This document shows positions 41,523-51,125 of a DNA stretch of 64,000 nt, piece after piece. The position numbers and the translations under genes were made by a program. Positions within the stretch are counted from its first letter, which is position 1. Each line of letters opens with the position of its first letter. The stretch is from Solobacterium sp. UBA3691 (lineage in GTDB: Bacteria > Bacillota_I > Bacilli_A > Erysipelotrichales > Erysipelotrichaceae): assembly GCA_002372175.1 (NCBI GenBank), contig DFIS01000076.1:62001-126000 (forward strand), written 5' to 3'. A model generated the notes under the pieces. That model saw nothing but the letters and a program-made list of their open reading frames with translations. It was not told where the DNA came from and made no database searches.

Positions 41523-42711
41523 GGTTATTTCAGTAAATTCGGGTTCATCATCTTTAAAGTTTCAGTTATTTGACATGCCCAGTGAGACAGTTCTGACATC
41601 CGGTCAGGCTGAGCGTATCGGTCTGCCGATGGGTGCTTTTACGATCAAGGTCAACGGTGAGAAGATCACCACAGAGCTTCCTCTGCCTGATCATAAGACA
41701 GCTGTAGAGCTGCTGCTTAAGAAACTGATCGAACACGGCATCGTCAAGAGCCTTGACGAGATCCAGGGTGCAGGTCACCGTATCGTCCAGGGCGGCGCAT
41801 ATTTTGATCAGTCTGCAGTCGTTGACGAGGATGTTGTTGCCAAGGTCGATGAGCTCTGTGAGCTGGCACCTCTGCACAATCCTGCACATCTTGTCTGCTA
41901 CAGAGCATTCAAGGAAGCACTTCCGAATATCGGACATGTCTTTGTATTTGATACAGCTTTCCATCAGACAATGGAACCTGAATCCTATCTGTTCCCGGTT
42001 CCTTATGAATGGTATACAGAGCATAAGATCCGCCGTTACGGTGCTCACGGCACAAGCCACCAGTATGTCAACAGACGTACAGCTGAACTGATGGGCGAGG
42101 ATTATACAAAGCTGAACATGATCACATGCCATCTCGGCAACGGCGCAAGTATTACTGCGATCAAGAACGGCAAGTGCATCAATACATCCATGGGTCTGAC
42201 ACCTCTCGGCGGTATCATGATGGGTACCAGAAGCGGTGATATCGATCCTACGGTCGTCTTCTATATCATGAAGAAACTCGGTTATACACCTGAGGACATG
42301 GATACGATCCTGAACAAGAAGTCCGGTATGCTCGGTATCTCCGGTATCTCCAGTGATGCCAGAGATGTCCAGGCTGCTGTAGATGCAGGTGATGAACGTG
42401 CAAAGATCACAGTTGATCTTTACCGCAACAGAGTTGTCAACGTGATCGGCGGCTACTTCCTTGAACTCGGACATGTTGATGCCATCGTCTTTACTGCCGG
42501 TCTTGGTGAGAATGATACACATATGCGTGAGCGTATCCTGAAGGGTATTGAGGAAGGTCTCGGCCTTAGCATCGACTATGAGCTGAATGCACAGATCCAC
42601 GGCAAGGAATGCCTGATCTCCAAGCCTGATTCCAAGATCAAGGTATATATCGTTCCGACAAACGAAGAAGTCATGATCGCAAGAGATACCTGCAGACTGC
42701 TGGGACTGTAA
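41515..42711 (+). CDS. ackA: Acetate kinase
   Basis: 398 residues. ISVNSGSSSLKFQLF at the start, VFDTAFHQTM, the RRYGAHGTSH motif, and CHLGNGASI. It makes ATP from acetyl phosphate in fermentation. No phosphotransacetylase gene is adjacent. AGGAGGAAAAT ribosome site inside the end of ylxM. Its stop shares a base with the next start. Confidence 0.97.
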   Translation: MSKVISVNSGSSSLKFQLFDMPSETVLTSGQAERIGLPMGAFTIKVNGEKITTELPLPDHKTAVELLLKKLIEHGIVKSLDEIQGAGHRIVQGGAYFDQSAVVDEDVVAKVDELCELAPLHNPAHLVCYRAFKEALPNIGHVFVFDTAFHQTMEPESYLFPVPYEWYTEHKIRRYGAHGTSHQYVNRRTAELMGEDYTKLNMITCHLGNGASITAIKNGKCINTSMGLTPLGGIMMGTRSGDIDPTVVFYIMKKLGYTPEDMDTILNKKSGMLGISGISSDARDVQAAVDAGDERAKITVDLYRNRVVNVIGGYFLELGHVDAIVFTAGLGENDTHMRERILKGIEEGLGLSIDYELNAQIHGKECLISKPDSKIKVYIVPTNEEVMIARDTCRLLGL

Positions 42712-43664
42712 TGCTGGCGTTTGAAGATATTCTCAAACTGATCGAACAATATGAAGTGATCACGATATTCCGTCATATCCATCCCGATTGTGATGCTCTG
42801 GGTTCTCAATTCGGACTGAAGCAGTGGATCAGTGAAAACTATCCCGATAAGAAAGTCTATGCGCTGGGCGAAGAGAAATGCACGCAGGGCAGATGGCCGG
42901 AAAGCGATACGGCGGATATCGGTATCATAAATCGTTCGCTGGCTGTCGTCGTCGATACAGCCAATGCCGCAAGAGTAGATGATCAGCGTTTCCTGCAGGC
43001 AGACAAAGTGATTCGTATTGACCATCACCCGTTTTCGGATGAATTCGGTGATGGCTGGTATGTGAACGATCATGCGGCTGCTGTCTGTGAGATCCTGACC
43101 GGATTCTTCAGCAGTACGGATAAGAAGCTCTCATCCAAAACTGCAGAATATCTGTATAAAGGACTGCTGACGGATACTCTGTCATTCAGAACATCAAACA
43201 CAACAGCGGATACACTGCGGGCAGCCGCAAGGCTGGCAGAACTGGATCTCAGCATACCTGAGATCAACCGTGAGCTTTTTGATCACAGTCTGAAATACTT
43301 CCGTTTCGGTTCTTTTGTGCGCAGTAAGACAGAGATCATAAACAAGCACCTGGCCAGTGCTACGATCACACTTGAAGATCTTGAGGAATGGCAGACAACA
43401 TCGACATTCGCCAAGAACTTCATCGATGAGCTTGGTCATGTCAGAGATTTTGAGATCTGGGCGATCTTTGCGGCAAGACAGACCGACCATGGTACGGTAT
43501 ATGACGGATCCATACGTTCCAAGACGATACCGATCAACGGCATAGCTGCGAGGTTCAACGGCGGCGGACACAAAAATGCATCCGGTGTAAAGGATCTGAC
43601 CGATGCACAGAGACTTGAGCTTCTTGAAGTATTATCTCAGGAATTGTCAAGTCTTGAAGAATAA
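42711..43664 (+). CDS. nrnA: DHH/DHHA1 nanoRNase/pAp phosphatase (NrnA-type)
   Basis: 317 residues. DHH-family motifs are FRHIHPDCDALGSQ, VVDTANAAR and IRIDHHP. The DHHA1 domain ends with FNGGGHKNASG. NrnA-type enzymes degrade 2-5 nucleotide RNAs and dephosphorylate pAp. A c-di-AMP/pApA phosphodiesterase role is possible for close relatives. Last gene of the smc operon. Confidence 0.88.
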   Translation: MLAFEDILKLIEQYEVITIFRHIHPDCDALGSQFGLKQWISENYPDKKVYALGEEKCTQGRWPESDTADIGIINRSLAVVVDTANAARVDDQRFLQADKVIRIDHHPFSDEFGDGWYVNDHAAAVCEILTGFFSSTDKKLSSKTAEYLYKGLLTDTLSFRTSNTTADTLRAAARLAELDLSIPEINRELFDHSLKYFRFGSFVRSKTEIINKHLASATITLEDLEEWQTTSTFAKNFIDELGHVRDFEIWAIFAARQTDHGTVYDGSIRSKTIPINGIAARFNGGGHKNASGVKDLTDAQRLELLEVLSQELSSLEE

Positions 43665-43702
43665 CAGCGAATACAGTTAAATAACAAATGGAGGAAAAGA
43701 AT

Positions 43703-43984
43703 ATGGAAATCTTAAATAAAAAGGAAATTGCTGAATTAGTAGCTGATAAGCACAATCTGACAAAGAAGGAAGCTTCTGAGATCATTGACCTCATCTTCGA
43801 GACAATGACAGAAACACTGAAAAACGGCAACCGTGTTGATATCTCCGGTTTTGGTAAGTTCGAAGTTAAGACAAGAGCTGCCCGTACAGGTATCAACCCT
43901 CAGACAAAGGAACAGATCGAAATTCCTGAGTCCAAGGTTCCTGCCTTCAAGGCATCCAAGAACCTGAAAGAGAACGTTCGCTAA
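43703..43984 (+). CDS. hup: HU family DNA-binding protein
   Basis: 93 residues from ATG 43703 (MEILNKKEIAELVADKHNLT), with GGAGGAAAAG upstream. The HU pattern ends with RVDISGFGKFEVKTRAARTG and IPESKVPAFKASKNLKE. A small nucleoid protein that bends DNA. Confidence 0.95.
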   Translation: MEILNKKEIAELVADKHNLTKKEASEIIDLIFETMTETLKNGNRVDISGFGKFEVKTRAARTGINPQTKEQIEIPESKVPAFKASKNLKENVR

Positions 43985-44001
43985 ACTTGTCATATGAAAA
44001 G

Positions 44002-44029
44002 AGGTATTCCATCGTGAATACCTTTTTTA
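44002..44029 (+). terminator. Terminator after hup
   Basis: AGGTATTC-CATCGT-GAATACCT followed by TTTTTAT. Its T-tract runs straight into the -10 of the next gene. Confidence 0.9.
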
Positions 44030-44035
44030 TATGAT
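44030..44035 (+). promoter_or_regulatory. -10 box of the 44042 gene, leaderless layout
   Basis: TATGAT ends 6 bases before the ATG. No Shine-Dalgarno is present. Confidence 0.4.
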
Positions 44036-44041
44036 AAGACT

Positions 44042-45073
44042 ATGAAAATCATTGAAAATCTCAGAACACTGCTCAGTATAGCCATGGTCATCTATGCCGG
44101 ATATATCCTGTTTGATCATTCACTTCTGGCATATCTGCTGATTGCGCTGGCGATCACGGTTTTTCCGTTTCCCAAGGGCAAGGCGGGCAGGATCATCAGG
44201 CTCCTGATCACGTTCAGTATTGTCTGTGCAGATATCGCTGTCTACGCAGGATTGATCAGGAATCCCCTGATTCGTCCCGATATCCGTGAAGGGGAGGTCC
44301 GTGTACATTTTATCGATGTAGGGCAGGGTGACTGTCAGTTTATTGAACTGCCTGACGGCACTTCAATTCTGATCGATTCCGGTGTAAATGAGTACGGTCC
44401 TCGTGTTGTCAGATATATTAAAGACCAGGGATACCGTAAGATCGACATACTGATTGCTACACATCCGCATGCTGATCATATCGGCAGTATGCATACAGTC
44501 GTAGACGAACTGGATATCGGATCATTCTATACTGTTAACCTCAGGCAGGAACAGATCCCCGAGTCATATTCTGTTACTTCGCTGAACAGATCTCTCAGCA
44601 AAAAGAAAATCAAAATACAGTATGCCCGGAGAGGGGATATCCTGTACACAGATGAACAAAACGGTATCGTCTTTTCGTGTCTTTCACCTGCGGACGGTTT
44701 ATATTTTGATGATCTGAATCAGTATTCTATGATCACTTCGCTGCAGTATGAACATACAAGAGTCATCTTTACCGGTGATGCCGGTTTTCAGGCAGAGAAT
44801 CAGATTACAGGGAAGGGGGATCTCAGCACAACGATACTGAAGCTTGGTCATCATGGATCAGGAGATGCGACAGGTTTTCGCTTTCTGCAGGAAACAGATC
44901 CGGATATCGCCGTGATCCAGGTAGGAGAGAATGACTTTGAAGATCCGAATGTGAATTTGTTAACAAGATTGGAAGAGCGGGGTACAGATATCTATCGCAA
45001 TGATCTTGAAGGAACGATCGTCATCACGATGAATAACTATGAGGTGATCTCCGTTGAGACAGAAAAACAATAA
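44042..45073 (+). CDS. Membrane-anchored metallo-beta-lactamase protein (ComEC C-domain-like)
   Basis: 343 residues. Three short membrane segments cover the first 80 residues, then an extracellular metallo-beta-lactamase domain: VHFIDVGQGDCQFIEL, ATHPHADHIGSMH (HxHxDH), FTGDAG and LGHHGSGDAT. The domain resembles the C-terminal nuclease-like domain of ComEC, which this genome also has at 30023-31945. An exported DNase or phosphodiesterase is likely. The exact substrate is unknown. Confidence 0.8.
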   Translation: MKIIENLRTLLSIAMVIYAGYILFDHSLLAYLLIALAITVFPFPKGKAGRIIRLLITFSIVCADIAVYAGLIRNPLIRPDIREGEVRVHFIDVGQGDCQFIELPDGTSILIDSGVNEYGPRVVRYIKDQGYRKIDILIATHPHADHIGSMHTVVDELDIGSFYTVNLRQEQIPESYSVTSLNRSLSKKKIKIQYARRGDILYTDEQNGIVFSCLSPADGLYFDDLNQYSMITSLQYEHTRVIFTGDAGFQAENQITGKGDLSTTILKLGHHGSGDATGFRFLQETDPDIAVIQVGENDFEDPNVNLLTRLEERGTDIYRNDLEGTIVITMNNYEVISVETEKQ

Positions 45074-45444
45074 ATACCGATTCTGTGATCAGCAGCCAGT
45101 ACCTGAGCTTCAGGAAAGATATTACTGTTCGGTCTTCAGCCATTACTGCACACCGAATATCTGTATCGTGTATCTCAGTACAGCAGAGGGCTCTCATTTG
45201 CAAAAATAAATCACTGGATGGGTAACTGTCCATCCCGATGCGAAATATGACACGATAGTGTATATCATTCTGTGCGTAAAAACAGGCATATATCCATAAT
45301 ACTGATCATATGCGGATAAAAACCGCAGTGATGAATAATACGCTGTAAACAGCCTGTAAACAGCTGTGAAGAGCATATAATACACAGGAGAATACCGATA
45401 ATAAGCCCTGTATCTGCAGGGGCAGTTATTTTATACGTATTACT

Positions 45445-45470
45445 TCGCATAATGTATGTTATGCGATTTT
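45445..45470 (+). terminator. Terminator-like hairpin in the 45 kb gap
   Basis: TCGCATAA-TGTATG-TTATGCGA followed by TTTTAGTTT. It lies 370 bases after the nearest plus-strand stop, so it may end an unannotated small RNA. Confidence 0.6.
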
Positions 45471-45676
45471 AGTTTAACGGTATTTGATGTACAGATATCC
45501 TCTGTTTCTGTACAGTTTTCATTACGGAACAATTACTGCGTTATTATGATCATTCAAACTAATTAATATATATCTGTATTTAATCATTATCGGAATCAGT
45601 AAACTGTATATCTCTTGATAAGAAAACTGTAATCGTGGATGTATATCAAAGGAAAACTCTCTGTTTTACAGGTCTA

Positions 45677-45702
45677 TTAAAAAGAGAGGGGCTCTCCCCT
45701 CT
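45677..45702 (-). terminator. Terminator of the zinc-ribbon gene
   Basis: On the minus strand AGAGGGG-AGAG-CCCCTCT is followed by CTTTTTAAT, 15 bases past the stop. Confidence 0.85.
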
Positions 45703-45716
45703 TGTTTTGGTGGATC

Positions 45717-47576
45717 CTAGAAAGAATCTCTGTCAGCTTCACTGTTGGATATGCTGGTTCCCTGACCGCCGCTGGATATTTCATATCCGTAACCAGCCTC
45801 GAGTGTGAATGTTTCGCTGCCGCCGAAACTGCATTTCCAGTAACGACCTTCATCCCCAAACATATCTTCAGTGCCGAACCAGTCATCACCGTATGCTTTA
45901 TTCATGCGGTACGTTCCCGCAGGCAGCCAGAATGTAGCTGTAGCATCTTCCCTGATAAATACCGTCATGACCAGATTGTCACCTATGTACAATTTTACAT
46001 ACGAATTCTTATATCCATTGTTGTTGATGGTCAGCTGTACTGCATTGTTTGAATATGCAGAGTTACGGTAAACTACACCGCTTGCGGGAGCTGCCAGTAT
46101 ACATGCATCTCTTTTTTCACGAATATCAGGCAGATCATCATAGGACATGTCATCGATCTTATCAAATAGTTTATATGCTTCATAATTATGACCTTCCGCT
46201 AGAGCTGCTTCCGCCTGTTCATATATCGATCTTGTATAGCTTTCGGTCTCCAGATCATCGGCATCTTTATAATCATACTGTGACAGATCACTGAATATCT
46301 CATAAGCTTCCGCCCAGTGATGAGCATTGAACAGATCCATGGCCTCACTGTAGGAGATCGCATGTTCACAGTTTCTGATCTGTTCGTCAGCATCCAGGAT
46401 ACCGCCGCATTGTCTGAACAGATCCAGGGCTTTATTGATCACAGCAGCGTCTGTCGGATCATCAGCCATGATATTGAATGCTGTATAATACGTTGACTTG
46501 TTTCTGCATAATTCGGCCTCATCCGCAGCCGCTTCCTCATCAATCAGATCGAATGCTTCTGCCGCCTGTGTCCATTGCTTCGGATCTTTCCCTGCGCTGT
46601 CCCTGAGTCCCTGTGCATCGATCCACAGCAAAGCATTCGCATGCATCGTCTTTGCGTCTTTATAGCCGCCAAGTGATGAATACAGTTCAGCAGCTGTAGG
46701 GTAATCACCCTGTGCATATGCTGCTGATGCCTGCTCATACTTTTTCTTCATGTTGTTAAAGATGACAAAGCCGATGATACATGCAGCTGCCAGCACGACC
46801 AGAATGACCGGCAGCACCGATTTCTTTTTGGCTTTGGTTGGATGTTCAACAGTCGGCTTTTGTTCAGAAGTATCTGCTTTGGGTGTCACATCTGCTGTTT
46901 CTTCTTTTTTCTCTGTAACAACAGGATCGCTGCCTTCTTTCGTTTCTGTCCCGCCTTCTGCAGCATTCTCCGTTTCTTCAGTCCGGGTCACTTCTTCATC
47001 CGTATCCGGTGTCTCTGTCTCATCCTGAGGAGCTGTTTCCTGTACTGTTTCTGCCGCATTTTCTTCCGTTATCCCGTTATCAGGATCCGTTACTTCAGCT
47101 TCCTCCCTGACGACTTCTTCTGCCATTTCTGCCAGTACAGTTTCATCAGAGCGGTCATCCCCTTCTGTTTCTTCCCGGCTGTCATCTTCTGTAAGAATAT
47201 CTGCAGCCTCATTCATCTCTTCGGAAGCTTCTTCTTCGATCAGGACTGCCAGAGAATCCTTGATCTCATGCACTTGATCGGATATCTCCGGGGATGCATG
47301 ATCCTGCGGAAGGATCTCGGTTTCTGCCGGCAGTACTGCAGTATCATTTTTATCCTCCTCGGCAGGATCTGTCTTTTCCGTTTCTGATAACAGTGTTTCC
47401 TCACGCACAGATTCTTCACCCGTCATTTCAGGAGTTTCTTTTATTTGTTCATTTGAAACAGGCACCGGGGTTTCCGGTTCTTTGATTTCGGGAATGTCAG
47501 TAACCAGTTTGATTCCGCAGTTTGTACAATACACAGCATCATTCTGAATGTCAGCTCCGCAGTTTTTACAGATCAT
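45717..47576 (-). CDS. Zinc-ribbon, acidic-linker, single-pass membrane protein with TPR-like repeats
   Basis: 619 residues. A zinc ribbon (CKNC and CTNC pairs, residues 3-21) starts the protein. A long Glu/Thr/Asp-rich low-complexity stretch covers about 25-240, then one membrane helix (VLPVILVVLAAACIIGFVIF, about 255-275). Outside lie TPR-like units (YAQGDYPTAAELYSSLGGYKDA) and a C-terminal beta-rich domain with Gly/Asn-rich strands. Topology puts the ribbon inside and the repeats outside. Similar zinc-ribbon membrane proteins are common in Bacillota without known function. Confidence 0.7.
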   Translation of the reverse strand: MICKNCGADIQNDAVYCTNCGIKLVTDIPEIKEPETPVPVSNEQIKETPEMTGEESVREETLLSETEKTDPAEEDKNDTAVLPAETEILPQDHASPEISDQVHEIKDSLAVLIEEEASEEMNEAADILTEDDSREETEGDDRSDETVLAEMAEEVVREEAEVTDPDNGITEENAAETVQETAPQDETETPDTDEEVTRTEETENAAEGGTETKEGSDPVVTEKKEETADVTPKADTSEQKPTVEHPTKAKKKSVLPVILVVLAAACIIGFVIFNNMKKKYEQASAAYAQGDYPTAAELYSSLGGYKDAKTMHANALLWIDAQGLRDSAGKDPKQWTQAAEAFDLIDEEAAADEAELCRNKSTYYTAFNIMADDPTDAAVINKALDLFRQCGGILDADEQIRNCEHAISYSEAMDLFNAHHWAEAYEIFSDLSQYDYKDADDLETESYTRSIYEQAEAALAEGHNYEAYKLFDKIDDMSYDDLPDIREKRDACILAAPASGVVYRNSAYSNNAVQLTINNNGYKNSYVKLYIGDNLVMTVFIREDATATFWLPAGTYRMNKAYGDDWFGTEDMFGDEGRYWKCSFGGSETFTLEAGYGYEISSGGQGTSISNSEADRDSF

Positions 47577-47825
47577 GATCGTTATATCCTCCGTATAATG
47601 TTAAAAACAGAAAAACAGCTGTTATCCGAAGCAGTAATGAAATGATGTATTTGTTATGTGAAGCGGATGCTTATACTATTAAATATATTATAAATATTCT
47701 GTTTGTACAGTATATCTGTATCTTGTTTTGTTTCAGTTATATAAGATCATGCCTGACCACAGTGATCTGTATATTCTTTTCCGTACTTCTCTTTTCATTG
47801 TCCTTACCGCTTGTTGTATATATTA

Positions 47826-47853
47826 TAAAAAAAGTGCACCCGCAGGTACACTT
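47826..47853 (-). terminator. Terminator of the nusB-deoB operon
   Basis: On the minus strand AAGTGTACC-TGCG-GGTGCACTT is followed by TTTTT, 12 bases past the deoB stop. Confidence 0.85.
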
Positions 47854-47864
47854 GCTGATCATGA

Positions 47865-49046
47865 TCAGCGCAGATAATCCAGCAGACTCTTGCCGTACTG
47901 AGGCGCGATAGTACCGAAGTTTTCTGCGATCGTCGCACCGATATCGGAGAAGGTCTCACTCTGCGGAAGAATACCGCTTCCGGTAAAGGAAGGACTGTAC
48001 ATCAGCAGCGGAACGATCTCACGGGTGTGGTCGGTCCCCTTCCAAGTCGGATCATTTCCGTGATCGGCGGTGATCATCAGCAGATCATCCGGACGCAGTT
48101 CATTCATCAGTATACCGAGTTTTTCATCAAACCGCTCCAGTTCCCGGGCATAGCCTTCGGGATTGCGGCGGTGACCCCACTTGGCGTCAAAGTCCACCAG
48201 ATTCACAAAGGCGAGACCGGTAAAGTCTATCTTGGTTCCTTCGATCGTCTGTTCCATGCCGTGTACACTGGATTTGGAGTGATAGAACTGCGTGATTCCT
48301 TCACCGACAAAGATATCATTGATCTTACCGATGGCGATCACATCATAGCCGCTGTCTTTCAGATCGTTCAGTACTGTACGTCCGAAAGGCTTCAGCGCCA
48401 GATCATGTCTGTTGTACGTACGGACAAAATGTCCCTTCTCCTTACCGACAAACGGTCTTGCGATGACCCTGCCGACACGCCATTCCGGTCTCATCGTGAT
48501 TTCTCTGGCGATCCGGCAGCATCTGTATAATTCTTCAAGTCCGAAGGTCTCCTCACTGGCAGCGATCTGCAGCACGGAGTCAGCTGAAGTATAGACGATC
48601 ATATCACCGGTTTTGATATGGTGTTCACCCAGTTCATCCAGGATCTCAGTGCCGGAAGCCGCCTTGTTTCCGACAACCTTATGCCCTGTTTTCTCTTCCA
48701 GCGTACGGATCAGCTCTTCCGGGAATCCCGTCTCCGTAAAGGTCACAAACGGCTGCTGGATGTATAATCCCATCATCTCCCAGTGACCGGTCATCGTATC
48801 CTTGGAATTGCTGTGCTCAAGCATGGTCAGACAGTATCCCGAGATCTCATCCAGAGCCGGGATCTGCGGTATTTCCTTCAGGTTAAAGGCGCCGATCTTC
48901 TGCAGGTTGGGCAGATGGATTTCCTTCACTGCTTCTGCAATATGACCCATCGTATCGGCTCCGTCATCACCGTATTTGTCCGCATCCGGGGCACTTCCGA
49001 AACCCCATGAATCTACAACGACAGTAAATATTCTCTTATACTTCAT
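47865..49046 (-). CDS. deoB: Phosphopentomutase
   Basis: 393 residues from MKYKRIFTVVVDSWGFGSAPDA (ATG 49046; another ATG directly before it). The metal-binding Asp lies in VVVDSWG, then GADTMGHI, and MITADHGNDPTWKGTDHTRE near the C-terminus. It interconverts (deoxy)ribose 1- and 5-phosphates in nucleoside salvage. Last gene of the minus-strand run, overlapping xerD. Confidence 0.95.
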   Translation of the reverse strand: MKYKRIFTVVVDSWGFGSAPDADKYGDDGADTMGHIAEAVKEIHLPNLQKIGAFNLKEIPQIPALDEISGYCLTMLEHSNSKDTMTGHWEMMGLYIQQPFVTFTETGFPEELIRTLEEKTGHKVVGNKAASGTEILDELGEHHIKTGDMIVYTSADSVLQIAASEETFGLEELYRCCRIAREITMRPEWRVGRVIARPFVGKEKGHFVRTYNRHDLALKPFGRTVLNDLKDSGYDVIAIGKINDIFVGEGITQFYHSKSSVHGMEQTIEGTKIDFTGLAFVNLVDFDAKWGHRRNPEGYARELERFDEKLGILMNELRPDDLLMITADHGNDPTWKGTDHTREIVPLLMYSPSFTGSGILPQSETFSDIGATIAENFGTIAPQYGKSLLDYLR

Positions 49047-49956
49047 CATCTTCTTCAAACAGGTCTCCTTCCTTCATTCCGGGATGATATTTCTCATAGC
49101 TGTCAAAGACCATCCGGTTCTGCACATGTGTATAGATCTCAGTGGTCTGTATATCACTGTGTCCGAGCATCTCCTGAATACTCCGCAGATCAGCTCCGCC
49201 CTGCAGCAGGTGCGTAGCATAACTGTGCCTGAGTTTATGCGGGGTGATATGCTTGTCGATCCCTGCCGCCAGACATGCCCTGTGCAGCATCTCCTCCACA
49301 TATCTGGCGGTGATCTTACGGCCGAAGCGGTTGATCAGAAACAGATTTGTCTTTCCCTTCAGGTACAGTGGTCTGATCGTACTGACATAGCTCTTCAGCA
49401 GCGGCAGACTGCCGGATGCGATCGGTACGATACGCTCCTTGTTGCCTTTACCAAGCACACGGATACTGCCGGTCTCGAGATCCACCCTGTTCATCGTCAG
49501 GGATACCGCCTCAGAGACCCGTAAACCGCACGTATAGATCAATTCCAGGACTGTATGATCAAGCATCTGTCTCGGGTCAGAATCGTCAAATACGGCCATT
49601 AAACGCTCTGTTTCCTCACGTGTGCAGAAAACAGGCAGTGACTTCTGACCGCGGTGTACCTCAAGACTGACCGCAGGATCATTCTCATCATGCATAAACG
49701 CCAGATAACGGTGAAAAGAACGCACAGAAGCAGCCATGCGGGCAATACTCGAAGCTTCCTTCTGCTTCCTCTGTATCTCCATAAATCCTGCGATCACAGA
49801 ATACCCGACATCTTCCGTATCGGTAATATTCTGTTCATCCAGATACGCAAGATACTGCTTCAGATCCTCACGGTACGAATTGACCGTGCGTACAGAAAGC
49901 CCCTCATTCACGGTAATATACGCAAGATACTGCTTTAAAGCATCCTCACAGTTCAT
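49036..49956 (-). CDS. xerD: Tyrosine recombinase XerC/XerD
   Basis: 306 residues, the Xer length without accessory domains. Catalytic residues appear in TCGLRVSEAVSL (Arg), HKLRHSYATHLL (His-x-x-Arg), LGHSDIQTT and the nucleophile in EIYTHV. It should resolve chromosome dimers at dif. D rather than C is chosen because it is chromosomally linked to deoB, as xerD is in Bacillus, so treat the letter as provisional. Overlaps dinB by ATGA. Confidence 0.88.
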   Translation of the reverse strand: MNCEDALKQYLAYITVNEGLSVRTVNSYREDLKQYLAYLDEQNITDTEDVGYSVIAGFMEIQRKQKEASSIARMAASVRSFHRYLAFMHDENDPAVSLEVHRGQKSLPVFCTREETERLMAVFDDSDPRQMLDHTVLELIYTCGLRVSEAVSLTMNRVDLETGSIRVLGKGNKERIVPIASGSLPLLKSYVSTIRPLYLKGKTNLFLINRFGRKITARYVEEMLHRACLAAGIDKHITPHKLRHSYATHLLQGGADLRSIQEMLGHSDIQTTEIYTHVQNRMVFDSYEKYHPGMKEGDLFEEDDEV

Positions 49957-51125
49957 TTCTTCGCCCCCAGAAGATCACTGGCTCTTCTGAACTCTGTTCT
50001 TCCCAGCTGTTCATTGAGATCCTTCAGAACTCTTTCCGTCTCTTTCTTCTCCGCTTCCACCGGATCAAACAGACCGATCTGCGAAACCAGCTGCCCCGAT
50101 GACGCAAAATCACTCATGGATATACCCAGAAGCCTGACCGGTTCATCTTCCCAGTGCTCATCAAACAGGGACAGTGCCTGCACAAAGATATCATCACTCT
50201 GCCAGATCGGTTCACTCAGTTTCTTTGATCTGTCCGCATTCTGAAAGTCATAATACCGTATTCTCAGAGATAACGTATATCCGGCTTTCTTCTCTTCACG
50301 CATACGTTTGCTGAGGCGTCTGGACAATGTTCTGAGCAGTCCCCTGATCTCATCATAATCAGTCACGTCATCCAGCAGAGTCTCGGATACACCCATGGAC
50401 TTGGCATCCCATGACATGACGATCTCCCGGTGATCATACCCGTTGGCTCTTTCCATTACGCTCTCGGTATTCTTTCCGAGGATCTGCCGCAGAGACGGAA
50501 TATCCTGGTAATTTGCAAGATCTCCGATCGTATGGATACCCATGTCTTCCAGCACAGGTGCTGTTTTACTGCCGATACCGCGCATATCCGAGATCGGCAA
50601 AGGCCAAAGCTTGGCAGGCACCTCCCGGATCCGCAGGACCGTGATCCCAAGCGGTTTCTTCATGTCACTTGCCATCTTGGCTAGAAACATATTCGGGGCA
50701 ACCCCGATCGAACATGGCAGCCCAAGTTCACTGAGTGCCCGTTTCTGTATCTCCCATGCCAGATCCAGCGGTCTTTCATACCGTTTGATCACTTCTGTCA
50801 TATCCGCATAACACTCATCGATACTGGCCTGTTCAATGATCTCCGTGTAGGAACGGACGATATCCATAAACTGTTCAGACAGCTCACTGTACCAGGTAAA
50901 ATGCGGATTGACGATCACAAGATCGGGACACTTCTTCTCGGCTTCGCTGAGAGGCATGGCGGAGTGTATGCCGTATTTCCTCGCTTCATAGCTGGCAGTA
51001 GACACGACACTGCGGCGGGTATTTCCGGAAACAACAACAGGTTTGCCTTTCAGGGAAGGATCCAGCAGAACTTCAGCATTCGCAAAGAACGCGTTCAGAT
51101 CGATATGAAAGTAGACTTTACTCAT
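49953..51125 (-). CDS. dinB: DNA polymerase IV (Y family)
   Basis: 390 residues from ATG 51125 (MSKVYFHIDLNAFFANAEV). The Y-family palm shows HIDLNAFFA and SIDECYADMT, the helix-hairpin-helix MRGIGSKTAPVLEDMGI, then the little finger. Error-prone translesion synthesis. The ATG overlaps the recN stop by 8 bases, which supports this start over a longer frame. Confidence 0.95.
   Translation of the reverse strand: MSKVYFHIDLNAFFANAEVLLDPSLKGKPVVVSGNTRRSVVSTASYEARKYGIHSAMPLSEAEKKCPDLVIVNPHFTWYSELSEQFMDIVRSYTEIIEQASIDECYADMTEVIKRYERPLDLAWEIQKRALSELGLPCSIGVAPNMFLAKMASDMKKPLGITVLRIREVPAKLWPLPISDMRGIGSKTAPVLEDMGIHTIGDLANYQDIPSLRQILGKNTESVMERANGYDHREIVMSWDAKSMGVSETLLDDVTDYDEIRGLLRTLSRRLSKRMREEKKAGYTLSLRIRYYDFQNADRSKKLSEPIWQSDDIFVQALSLFDEHWEDEPVRLLGISMSDFASSGQLVSQIGLFDPVEAEKKETERVLKDLNEQLGRTEFRRASDLLGAKK

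Larger units (their letters stand above)
45074..45716. other. 643-bp non-coding region with several hairpins
   Basis: No credible gene on either strand. Seen in it: a hairpin GGATGG-CCATCC near 45215-45234, a GCCCTG...CAGGGGC hairpin near 45404-45424, a terminator-like hairpin at 45445-45470, AT-rich DNA at 45540-45640 and the terminator of the minus-strand gene at 45677-45702. A small RNA gene or long regulatory region is possible. Confidence 0.5.
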
